Shown here piece by piece: positions 1-8,735 of a DNA stretch of 64,000 bases. The notes beneath the pieces are model-generated. The model did no database searches and was not told the origin of the DNA. It saw only the letters and a program-made list of their open reading frames with translations. How positions within the stretch are numbered: position 1 is the stretch's first letter; every line of letters begins with the position of its first letter. The position numbers and the translations under genes were made by a program. The stretch spans positions 11,391-75,390 of the forward strand of contig CAJUJB010000009.1 of assembly GCA_910586595.1 (NCBI GenBank), in the 5' to 3' direction. The stretch comes from an uncultured Muribaculaceae bacterium (lineage in GTDB: Bacteria; Bacteroidota; Bacteroidia; Bacteroidales; Muribaculaceae).

Positions 1-565
1 CCAGACGGTGAGCCAACGGTGCATAAAGATAGTTGACCTCATAAGCCACGTCACGTACCTGTTTCTCGGACGGATGATGGTTTATAGCACGCATAAGAGC
101 CAGACGATCCACAATCATTATTATAATGACACGGATATCCTCGGCAAATGTAAGCAACAATTTGCGGAAATTGTCGCTCTCCACCGATGGGCTCCGGCTA
201 TAGAGCATGGCAATCTTGTCGAGGCCGCGCACAAGCTTCTCCACATCCTCGCCCCATTTCTCAACGATAAGTGCGGATGAGATATGACCGGCACGGCTGA
301 CTAAGGAAATCAAGACGGCAAGCACCATATTCGGATCGGCATCAACACTCTCGCAAAGCGTGCAGGCCGTCGACATGGCCATGATCACCGGATTGAAACC
401 GAAGCGGTCGCGGTCAATAGCCCGCGCCTCGACAGCACCCGCGAGCGCGAGACGGGCCTCACGGCGGGCAGAGGGGGCGATGCGTGTACCTACGGCATTT
501 GTAAGACTGCGGTACAATACCAGCAGCTTCTGCCGCTCGTCGTTTGTGAAAAATTTTTCGTCCAT
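1..565 (-). CDS. RelA/SpoT-like (p)ppGpp synthetase, N-terminal part, cut by the left edge
   Basis: The minus-strand frame opens with ATG at 565 and runs out of the window, giving about 188 residues of the N-terminal region of an RSH-family alarmone enzyme. Recognisable stretches are the opening MDEKFFTNDERQKLL, a middle segment ending LVRGLDKIAMLYSRSP, and the helix EDIRVIIIMIVDRLALMR, which matches the conserved helix AxDxRVxLIKLADRLHNMR of RSH HD domains. It is followed by YLYAPLAHRL, the usual entry to the linker. The metal-binding HDxxED motif of hydrolase-competent members is not visible: the equivalent stretch reads LISLVSRAGH. This suggests a hydrolase-dead, RelA-like member; the synthetase domain lies outside the window. 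A near-consensus promoter sits just upstream. Confidence 0.85.
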   Translation of the reverse strand, partial: MDEKFFTNDERQKLLVLYRSLTNAVGTRIAPSARREARLALAGAVEARAIDRDRFGFNPVIMAMSTACTLCESVDADPNMVLAVLISLVSRAGHISSALIVEKWGEDVEKLVRGLDKIAMLYSRSPSVESDNFRKLLLTFAEDIRVIIIMIVDRLALMRAINHHPSEKQVRDVAYEVNYLYAPLAHRL

Positions 566-604
566 AGTATGCTTATGTGTAAACGACAGTTGGAAATGAC
601 GGGT

Positions 605-636
605 CAAAATTAACTAAAAACGGCCGTATGCGCAAA
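605..636 (-). promoter_or_regulatory. Bacteroidetes-type promoter for the RelA/SpoT-like gene
   Basis: On the minus strand a TTTG (633-636) is followed after 20 bases by TAATTTTG (605-612). This matches the -33 and -7 boxes of Bacteroidetes sigma-ABfr promoters at the expected spacing. The start codon at 565 lies about 40 bases downstream. This is one of the two best promoter matches in the window. Confidence 0.7.
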
Positions 637-659
637 TTTATGATGTTAATACTCGCCAA

Positions 660-3600
660 TCACCGCGCGAGCGACAGATTCACCGACACTCCATACGAAG
701 AGTTTGAGGTCGGATATGAACTTGTAGTTACAATCGGAGAGTTGACCTGATGATCGAAATAAGCCGACAGCGTGATACGCTTGCTGAGAATATATGAGGC
801 CGTGAAGTTGATGTTGAGAGTATTTGTGCCGCTGGTTGGCTGAGTATAATTTCCTTCGATACGGCGTATCAGGGCCTGATTGTTCTGGAACGAGAAGTCG
901 GCATTGAGCGTAAGGTCGTTGCTGACGCCAGCCTGTGAGCCCTTCATCTTCAAGAATGTATTGAAGCCTACAATCTTATACCCGGCACCGATGGTGATGC
1001 CTTTTGATGACGCCTCCACCACCTGACCGGCTGATGAATTGAGGGTCAATGTACGTTGATCGCGGTACTCGGCGCTGAGCTGGAGCTCATTCTTGAGTGT
1101 GACATTAACTCCGAACAGAGGGGCGAAACGCTCTGTGATCGCCACCGACGAAATATTGTAAGGCGACGAAGGTATAGGTTGACCGGAAAGCTCGTCAAGC
1201 GTAAAACCAAGGTCTCCGTGACCTGTACCGGCCCAATTCAGATATGACGAGAACGACCCGACTGAATATGTACACTGGTAGGCGTGTGAGATGGTGAACG
1301 ACTTGAAGATATTACGCATATTGCCCAGATTGATGAAGCCGTCGTATGTAATACGCCAGTTAGGCAGCACAGACGAAAAATCGGGGAAGGGATTAAGGCT
1401 TTCCTTTGCGGCCGAGCGGTTGGTATATGCTGCCACAAAGGCCGGGATAAGCACATCTGACGACGTCTCGCTCACCGTGCCTACTGCAGGGTCAAAAGGA
1501 TAGCCCGCATGGGCATTGCCACTCATGAAGCCGGTGGTCGGGTAATCGAGACCCGCATACTGGGCTTCGACGCGACGACGCACCTCCGGAATATTCTCAA
1601 GGAACTGCGAGAATGCCGGCGACCAATATCCATTGTCGGCATTCGACGAACGAAGCGCCGTGAAAATTGCGCAGTGCGTCTTGGTATATGAGCCCGACAG
1701 AGTATTTGGCATACCTGCATACATGAACTGCGTCTGTGAGTTGCGGTTATCCGTGCGGTTGAAGGTCAACTGGATCTTCAATCCTTTCAGTATTTCAAAA
1801 TTGGTCTCGATATTGAGTTCATTAGTCCGAGCGAAGACGGCCGGCGACGTCTGGCCGTCGTTGGTAATCAGCCAGCCCCGGTCAAGTGCGCGCTGGATAT
1901 ACTCCTCTCCCGTGAAGCCGAAGGCAAAATCCAGACCCGGAGCCATAGGCCCGTAAGCGCGTGTCTGACCAAAGATGCCACCAATATTTGGATCGAAAAG
2001 AGGAAGAGACATCGATTTGGTGTTGCGGTAGCGCACCGACACACTTCGTGGAGAGATAAGCAGACGCAGAGCGTACTCACCTATATTTCTTGCCACATTC
2101 TTTTCTTCCTTGAGGACTTCGGTAATGGTGAATTTGATATTATCCTCGCCACGGGTCAGCACCTCCAGACTATTATTGTCGATCGGCTTCGTCTTGACTA
2201 CAAATGGCTGCCCATCGACCGTGCTTGCCGTAACCTTAATTTTCTTCGTGCGCAGATTATGCTTGATGACCAAAGATGTATCAGGCAACAGCTTATATGT
2301 GCGCTCGAATTTCTTGGCTTTCTTCTTCGAAGCTGCCGACGGACGTGTATTGGCGAATCGCTTGGTAACCTCCTTAAGAATGGGAATCTTGTTATAGAAG
2401 GTCTCAAAATTGATTCGGCCGTCGGCTGTCCAGGCAGCCTGGTTGGCGATGGAGTTACCAAGTTTAACACCGTCGATTGTTGCGCCACGCTCCCAACGGT
2501 AGGTGGCGTTGTAGCTCACCGAACCAGTGAGGAAGTCAAGGAAGGCAACCTTATTGAACGGAGCCTTATACTGCCCGGTAAAGGTCTGATTATAGCTCCA
2601 CGGCGTACCGAACGACCGTATCGACTGCCATACGGTGTCTTTCCAGTCGCGATATTTATCAGGGAAGAGCTTACGGTTGACAGCTCCAACCGTCTCTTCG
2701 ATGCGTGCCGAAGTATTTGAGTTGAACGATAACGATAGTGACTTGGTAAGATTCCATGACAAGGACAATTGACGATCCCACAGCCAGTTCTTGCTCACAG
2801 AAACCGGAAGCTGGAACATTACGTCGGCCTCGGAACGGGTCTGTTGCTCATAATAGTACCTCGACATGTTTGTGAGGAATGATATATTGTTGGGCAACCA
2901 CTGCAGCTCCCAGTCTTTGAGGAACTTGGCATTCTTACTCTTGCCTTTCACGCCCTTGAAGGGTTTGAAAGGCTTGATGAAAGGCGAATAGGAGTATGCA
3001 AATGACCCGCGGTAATCGTTGGTATTCTCATACTCAGTAGTCGGATCTGCCTTCGACTGCTTCGTAAACGAGAAGTTTAGCGTGAAGTTGGCCGGATCCC
3101 AAGGCATTGGGGTCTTGCTCTGCACATCAAATTTCAGGCCCGACACAGAGAAATTCTGCACTGTACTTCTCTCGATGGCGTAAGAGTTGATTGAATCCCG
3201 TTCTTCCTTTGTCTCGCAATCGTCAAGGGCCTCCTTCAACAGCACATCCTGGTCAAGAGGATTATACTTGGGCGACGTCTTTTCTTTGCTCACAGAATAG
3301 TATACGGGCGCGCGCAGCTTGGCCTTCTCAGGCAGGAATCTGCCTAAATCGGCCTGCACGGCGACATTGAACTGCTGGTAGTCGTCGAGTCTACGTTCGT
3401 TAAGGCTCTGATCAACCGATCCGAAACCGGCAGTCTCCATGTGCGCGCCAACATTGACGGTGGCCAGATCACTCATCGAGAGGGTGGCATTTGCTTTGGC
3501 AGCCCATCCTACGGCTTCATTGAAATCGGTAACTTTCAGCTCATTGATCCATACAGTGCCGTCTTTGGTATTGGCCGAGTTATTGCGCACACCAATAAGG

Positions 3601-6600
3601 ATGACGCGCACATCGCTCAGCGACGGATTACCCATCACGGCCATACGGTTACGTTCATTATCGGGATCGCGCCCGGTGAATAAGGTGCCGTAACCTACAC
3701 CACTCTCCTCCGCCCTCTTGGCACGGTTACGTTCCTGCTTAAGATCTACGAGGTTCTGGAGATTGAAGTCGAGGTAGTTGTTCTTGGGCCATACAATATA
3801 TTGGTCCGACGAAAGATAACGGTTATAGGTTCCGGGAGGCGTAAGCTCGAGAGGCACCTCATACTCATAGAAGTTATTCTTCACATCAGAGCCAAGGCGG
3901 ATGAAGATAGAAAAATCACCTGACCGGAGATTGGTTGTATTGTCAATCGGGGCCTCGGCGTGTACCCACATCTGCATGCGCTTGTAGTTACGCAGGTCAA
4001 GCTGGGTATTGCGGTATACACCCCTGGCGTCACCGGCATTGAGATCCGACACCTTAAGCGACATCGACTGCTCGTTAAGCTGGGTGATCTGGCTCTGGCC
4101 GGGATCGGTGATACGGGTCACACCCGGAGGCAGCACATAGTTCACGGGCTGACGCTCGGCATTTTCCTCGATATTAACCACCGACACGTCGAGCTGACCC
4201 TGCGCCGGAGCATCGCCGCGGGAATTAAGATTGAAGTCATAGCTGCGCCATTCTCCACGCACAAGCTCGAATGTAGCGAAACGGAGATGTGTGGTATGCT
4301 TGAAACCGGTAAGGAACATTCGGGCAAAGCGTATGGTCGAGAAGTCGGTTATAGAACCGACAATCTTCTCATACTCCTGCAGAGGAATCTTGAACTGGAG
4401 CCATTCAACCTCCAGACGACCACCATCGCGCGTAGGCTGCAACGACACCTGACGGTCGGTGATAAAGTTCTTGCCCACAACCAGATCTTCCGGGCGGATA
4501 GAAACCCTGTACTGGAAATAACGCTCATATTCGTTAAGCGTATTATCCTGATTTATGTCCTCGACGTCAGGCACCGACCTGGCCGACTGATAAAGAGGAT
4601 CTGGTGCGTCTTCTGGCGACAGAGAGTTGCCTTCTACGCCGTTATATCTCTTATAGCGCTCCAGAATCGACAGGCGCTGCTCGTCATAATCATATCCACG
4701 GTAGAAATGGTAGTTGTCGCCGGCCGGGTCATTGAGCGGAGAAAAAAGATCGGTCTGCATGGCCTCCACTGTCTCGGGCGAAAGGCGGCGGGTAAGATTC
4801 TCGAGGTATTTCTGATAGGTCGAGAACACAAACTCGTCATTATTAGGAAGCCCGTCGAGACCTACGTCCTGCACAAGACGCGAGCCAGTTCCGTTGTCGA
4901 AGGAGTAGGTAAGCGAGTTCTGCGATGATACACGGCCCCAAGCTGTTTCACGGAGGTATTGGTCATTTCCGTCGTAAGGTATACCGTTCTCGTAGCTCTT
5001 CAAACCATCTTTAAGAATATCCTCCGAAATTTCTCCGAAATTCAGATAGAGGTCACCGCCCTCGTAATTCGGATTCTCAGGATCCAGGAACGGGTTGAGA
5101 AGCCAGAACTGCACATACTCAATATTCGATTGCTCGAAGTTGGTGTTGTCCATCTTGCGCATTATACCACCCCAGCGTTTCTCCGGATTCTGTAGTTTGC
5201 CGTCGGGCGCGATGTCGACATCATCAAGATTATACGGGCCCCTCTCATCAGGGTAATATGAGAGGTTGAGTGTCTGTATGGTAGATGATTCGCCATACCC
5301 CAGTTCACGTCCGGGGAAAATTTCCTGCGAGGTCACCTCGCGCACATAGGGATTCGAGAGTTGCTTAAGGTCGCTCTTGATATATCCGGGGCACATCGAC
5401 GAATTGCGCTGCGTGAACAAGCGGTCGATGTAATACCAGTTTAGAAGTGCACGGTTCTTGCCATATGCGGGGTCGTTGCTCAGAGCCGCCTCAGGGAAGA
5501 GGGCGGCCGACGATGGGTCGTAAGGCGTCGATGCAAGGAACCAGGAATAGGGTGAGCGGAGATCAATGCCTGTCTGAGTGGATTCAAAGTCATCGATGTA
5601 CGACGACCCCTTGTTTGAGCCGGCCTTCTGCTGATGCGGAAGTAAAGCCGCATACTCGGCTGTGAGGCTAAGACGCGATGGCTGCGTGGCCGTAACGGTC
5701 GGAATCTTATTAAGCAGATTGGTGAGCCACATAAACTCGCCGTTATAGGCCATATTAAAGCCGGCCATAGAGTTGTTGACCGTCTCATCGCCGATATTCA
5801 CCTTTTCGATAAGGGCCTTCTCTGAGAAATGGAGCAAGGTCGCTCCAAAATTCAAATTCTTATTGAGCTGATATTGCAAGTCAAGGCCCAGAAGGGTCTT
5901 GCGCTGGGTGGAGAACATTGATTGGTTCTCAAGTGTGACAGATATATTCTGTCCAGAATCTATGATGCTCTGATTGGTGATGGTGACAATACCCATGGCA
6001 TAGTCGACCGTGTAATCGGAATTTTCGGTCAGCTGCACGCCTCCTGCAGTGACAATCACCGATCCTCGAGGCACATTCATGGCATTGAGCCTGATCTGAG
6101 ATCCAGCGGATGCCTGATATTCACCGGTCAGTATAAATTTATTCTTGTCGGCATACTGGCGTGCCACGACAAGCGTAGAGTCGTAGAGTTCCTGATACAC
6201 ATACTGCTGGGCCAGAGCCGGGTTTCCGATCTTCGTGGCGAGATGCGAGCCGAAAGGCTCCACTACCGGGAAAATAACCTTACCGGTCGACGGCAGGATG
6301 GTGTAACCGTCAATAAAGTCGAAGAAGCCGTCAGGGTTACTCTCCTCATTTGAGTCAATGCGGTCGAGATTCATTACCTGAAGCAGCGACTGGTTGCTCA
6401 GGCCGGGAACTGGAAGATAATTGATCTGAGTACCTGTTGTATCAGACAAATACTTGATATTGAGCTTAAACTTACTCTTCTGAATCTGATAGCCGCCAAG
6501 AGAATATACGTTCTTCATCATAAGATCCCACATCGGCAGATAGGGCGACGAAGTGGTACTCTTAAGCATCTTGAGGTATAACGACTGATCGGTGGTTGTG

Positions 6601-8114
6601 ATGTCGCCAGAAAATTCACCTACCTGATAAACCTGGCCGTTATAGGTATATTCATATGCCACGGCAAGCACCTCATCGGCGTTTAACGCGCTCTTGATCG
6701 AGATATAACCGAGGGTTGAGTTGAGGGTATATTCACTGCTGGAGAGTAAGCGGGCACTCTCCACCTTTTCATAATCACGGCCACCCTCGATGCCATAGGC
6801 CGACAGTGGCTCGAGGGCCTGGGTCACCTGGTTGATGTTTCGGGCACCGGGATAATCGGTCTTTATGATGGAAAGGAGGTCATTCGAGGCATTGGCCGGA
6901 TTGGGAAGGGCTGCATTGGCCGTCCAGTAATCGGACGCGAGCACAGAGCTTTCGCCAAGATCCATGAAGCCCACAAAGTTACGGGCCTGCTCATATTTGC
7001 CGGTCTTGTTGGTTACCCACACCTCTATGCGGGTAATCTTTATTCCCGACGAAACATATGGCAGACGTGAGGCAAACGAGTCGTAATTGTCGCGGAAGAA
7101 GTGGGCCAGAAAATAATGTCGGTTCTGGTCGTATTCATCTGCATTGACGGTAAATTCTGTAGTCTGGGCACCACCGCGCGTATTTACAGTCTTCGACTCA
7201 GAATTCTGCTGCGACACAAGAGCTGTGGCGGTAAGTTTGCCAAACTGCAGCTTGGCTTTGATACCGAACAGAGCCGTACTGCCTCGGATAAGCGAGGAGC
7301 CGGTGGTCATCGACACATTACCGGCCTCGATATTCTTCACTATATCATCTTCCTTGCCCTCGTAGGCGAGTTTGAGGTTCTTTGAGTCGAAGTCGAATGT
7401 AGCGTCGGTGTTATAAGTCATATTGAACTTCATGCGGTCGCCGACACCTGCGGCGATGGTAGCCTGAATCTTCTGGTCGAAGTCAAAGTATGTCTTACGA
7501 CGGGCCGACAGAGACAATGACGGATTATCGGTCTTATTACTCTTTATGCCCATCGACACCTGCACCGAGCCCTGCGTCTTGAGTGTTACGCCACCGGGGC
7601 CGAAAATCTTTTCGAGCGGCCCGAGGGCGAAGTTCATATCGAAAATGTTGAACGGCTCCTTTTCCTTATCGGTGATAAGGCCCATGTTACGCTCACGGTA
7701 ATATTGCTGCATGGAGCGGCGGAATTGCCAGTTGTTATACTGCTGTGCCGTAAGCATGAATGGAGTGGCTATATCCACGCCACCCATCCTGGTATGCACC
7801 ACATAGCAACCGGTGAGAGGGTCATACTCGGCCTCTGTGGTGATATTCGATGGTGTTGCGAGGTCATATGCCAGCTCGTCGCGCATGAGGTCTTCGTAGC
7901 TCATGGGCACCGTAGGCGGAATAGGCAGATGAAGCGGAACTGAATCTCCGGGGGCAATGGGAGGAGGAGTCGGCATCGCCGCAGGGGGAGGCGGCGTAAG
8001 CTCCGGTGTATAGTACTGGGCGAGCACACGGGCGGGCATGACAAGCGCCACCCCTGCAAGCAGGAGCGGCACGGCAATCCGGAATAAGATATGTCGCGTC
8101 AGAACTTTTTCCAT
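660..8114 (-). CDS. sprA: SprA, type IX secretion system outer-membrane translocon
   Basis: This 2484-residue protein is the giant beta-barrel that forms the exit pore of the T9SS (SprA in Flavobacterium, Sov in Porphyromonas). It has an N-terminal signal peptide ending near VLAQ (residue 33), then a proline-rich segment (YYTPELTPPPPAAMPTPPP) and a very long series of alternating beta-strands. Conserved SprA stretches include FNMNYNTDATFDFD-like and SYIDDFESTQTGIDLR (about residues 845-860). Length and order agree with the family, which is usually about 2400-2500 residues. It starts 12 bases after the ruvA stop codon, so the two are probably cotranscribed, an arrangement common in Bacteroidetes. 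Three other proteins in this window carry C-terminal tails of the kind T9SS exports, so it is likely functional here. Confidence 0.93.
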   Translation of the reverse strand: MEKVLTRHILFRIAVPLLLAGVALVMPARVLAQYYTPELTPPPPAAMPTPPPIAPGDSVPLHLPIPPTVPMSYEDLMRDELAYDLATPSNITTEAEYDPLTGCYVVHTRMGGVDIATPFMLTAQQYNNWQFRRSMQQYYRERNMGLITDKEKEPFNIFDMNFALGPLEKIFGPGGVTLKTQGSVQVSMGIKSNKTDNPSLSLSARRKTYFDFDQKIQATIAAGVGDRMKFNMTYNTDATFDFDSKNLKLAYEGKEDDIVKNIEAGNVSMTTGSSLIRGSTALFGIKAKLQFGKLTATALVSQQNSESKTVNTRGGAQTTEFTVNADEYDQNRHYFLAHFFRDNYDSFASRLPYVSSGIKITRIEVWVTNKTGKYEQARNFVGFMDLGESSVLASDYWTANAALPNPANASNDLLSIIKTDYPGARNINQVTQALEPLSAYGIEGGRDYEKVESARLLSSSEYTLNSTLGYISIKSALNADEVLAVAYEYTYNGQVYQVGEFSGDITTTDQSLYLKMLKSTTSSPYLPMWDLMMKNVYSLGGYQIQKSKFKLNIKYLSDTTGTQINYLPVPGLSNQSLLQVMNLDRIDSNEESNPDGFFDFIDGYTILPSTGKVIFPVVEPFGSHLATKIGNPALAQQYVYQELYDSTLVVARQYADKNKFILTGEYQASAGSQIRLNAMNVPRGSVIVTAGGVQLTENSDYTVDYAMGIVTITNQSIIDSGQNISVTLENQSMFSTQRKTLLGLDLQYQLNKNLNFGATLLHFSEKALIEKVNIGDETVNNSMAGFNMAYNGEFMWLTNLLNKIPTVTATQPSRLSLTAEYAALLPHQQKAGSNKGSSYIDDFESTQTGIDLRSPYSWFLASTPYDPSSAALFPEAALSNDPAYGKNRALLNWYYIDRLFTQRNSSMCPGYIKSDLKQLSNPYVREVTSQEIFPGRELGYGESSTIQTLNLSYYPDERGPYNLDDVDIAPDGKLQNPEKRWGGIMRKMDNTNFEQSNIEYVQFWLLNPFLDPENPNYEGGDLYLNFGEISEDILKDGLKSYENGIPYDGNDQYLRETAWGRVSSQNSLTYSFDNGTGSRLVQDVGLDGLPNNDEFVFSTYQKYLENLTRRLSPETVEAMQTDLFSPLNDPAGDNYHFYRGYDYDEQRLSILERYKRYNGVEGNSLSPEDAPDPLYQSARSVPDVEDINQDNTLNEYERYFQYRVSIRPEDLVVGKNFITDRQVSLQPTRDGGRLEVEWLQFKIPLQEYEKIVGSITDFSTIRFARMFLTGFKHTTHLRFATFELVRGEWRSYDFNLNSRGDAPAQGQLDVSVVNIEENAERQPVNYVLPPGVTRITDPGQSQITQLNEQSMSLKVSDLNAGDARGVYRNTQLDLRNYKRMQMWVHAEAPIDNTTNLRSGDFSIFIRLGSDVKNNFYEYEVPLELTPPGTYNRYLSSDQYIVWPKNNYLDFNLQNLVDLKQERNRAKRAEESGVGYGTLFTGRDPDNERNRMAVMGNPSLSDVRVILIGVRNNSANTKDGTVWINELKVTDFNEAVGWAAKANATLSMSDLATVNVGAHMETAGFGSVDQSLNERRLDDYQQFNVAVQADLGRFLPEKAKLRAPVYYSVSKEKTSPKYNPLDQDVLLKEALDDCETKEERDSINSYAIERSTVQNFSVSGLKFDVQSKTPMPWDPANFTLNFSFTKQSKADPTTEYENTNDYRGSFAYSYSPFIKPFKPFKGVKGKSKNAKFLKDWELQWLPNNISFLTNMSRYYYEQQTRSEADVMFQLPVSVSKNWLWDRQLSLSWNLTKSLSLSFNSNTSARIEETVGAVNRKLFPDKYRDWKDTVWQSIRSFGTPWSYNQTFTGQYKAPFNKVAFLDFLTGSVSYNATYRWERGATIDGVKLGNSIANQAAWTADGRINFETFYNKIPILKEVTKRFANTRPSAASKKKAKKFERTYKLLPDTSLVIKHNLRTKKIKVTASTVDGQPFVVKTKPIDNNSLEVLTRGEDNIKFTITEVLKEEKNVARNIGEYALRLLISPRSVSVRYRNTKSMSLPLFDPNIGGIFGQTRAYGPMAPGLDFAFGFTGEEYIQRALDRGWLITNDGQTSPAVFARTNELNIETNFEILKGLKIQLTFNRTDNRNSQTQFMYAGMPNTLSGSYTKTHCAIFTALRSSNADNGYWSPAFSQFLENIPEVRRRVEAQYAGLDYPTTGFMSGNAHAGYPFDPAVGTVSETSSDVLIPAFVAAYTNRSAAKESLNPFPDFSSVLPNWRITYDGFINLGNMRNIFKSFTISHAYQCTYSVGSFSSYLNWAGTGHGDLGFTLDELSGQPIPSSPYNISSVAITERFAPLFGVNVTLKNELQLSAEYRDQRTLTLNSSAGQVVEASSKGITIGAGYKIVGFNTFLKMKGSQAGVSNDLTLNADFSFQNNQALIRRIEGNYTQPTSGTNTLNINFTASYILSKRITLSAYFDHQVNSPIVTTSSYPTSNSSYGVSVNLSLAR

Positions 8115-8126
8115 TTACAGCGCCCG

Positions 8127-8711
8127 CTACATCATCGAGAGGGCCTTGCGTATGGCACCCTCCACCTTCAGGGAAGGATCGGCGGTGAAGAGCTTTTCGA
8201 GAGTCTTCTCGCTGGTCTTCCGGTCGAAACCGAGAGCCTGCAAGGCTGCCAGGGCTTCGTCGAAGGCATCGCTGCGTGAGCGGGTCTGCATGATTAACGT
8301 ATCATCAGTAGCTTTTATTTTATCGCGGAGGTCTACAATTATTCTTTCGGCAGTTTTTGCCCCTATCCCTTTTATAGCCTTCAGGCGCTTGACATCGCCC
8401 GACGATATAACGGCTGCCAACTCATCACCTTGAAGCGACGAGAGGATGATTACAGCGGTGGCCGAACCAACTCCCGACACGCCTATGAGCGAGCGGAATA
8501 ATTCGCGTTCACGCTCGGTGGAAAATCCGTATAAGGTCCATGCATCATCGCGTATGGTTTCGTGCACGAAAAGGCGCGAGGATGTCTGACCTTCAAGAGC
8601 CGAAAATGTAGGAAGTGTGATATTGAGCAGATAAGCGACCCCGCCGGGAGTCTCGATGGTGGCTGTAGCCGGAGTGAGCTGGGCCACGGTGCCTTTGATA
8701 TATTCAATCAT
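8127..8711 (-). CDS. ruvA: Holliday junction branch migration protein RuvA
   Basis: RuvA binds Holliday junctions as a tetramer and loads the RuvB motor in recombinational repair. The 194-residue protein opens MIEYIKGTVAQLTPATATIE (OB-fold domain I). It then carries the tandem helix-hairpin-helix region, with GVSGVGSATAVIILS and IKGIGAKTAERIIVDLRDK at about residues 78-135, and ends with the domain III helices (EALAALQALGFDRKTSEK) that contact RuvB. Length is normal for the family. It lies between uvrA and sprA on the same strand, with 24 bases to uvrA. ruvB and ruvC are not in the window. Confidence 0.96.
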   Translation of the reverse strand: MIEYIKGTVAQLTPATATIETPGGVAYLLNITLPTFSALEGQTSSRLFVHETIRDDAWTLYGFSTERERELFRSLIGVSGVGSATAVIILSSLQGDELAAVISSGDVKRLKAIKGIGAKTAERIIVDLRDKIKATDDTLIMQTRSRSDAFDEALAALQALGFDRKTSEKTLEKLFTADPSLKVEGAIRKALSMM

Positions 8712-8735
8712 CTGTGATAAATGATAAGAGATTGG

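Noticed and set aside
8..280. Plus-strand open frame of 90 codons
   Set aside because: It lies antisense to the RelA/SpoT-like gene, which has clear family motifs on the minus strand.
3960..4928. Plus-strand open frame of 322 codons inside sprA
   Set aside because: It is antisense to a conserved part of sprA, has no recognisable domain, and reflects codon bias on the coding strand.
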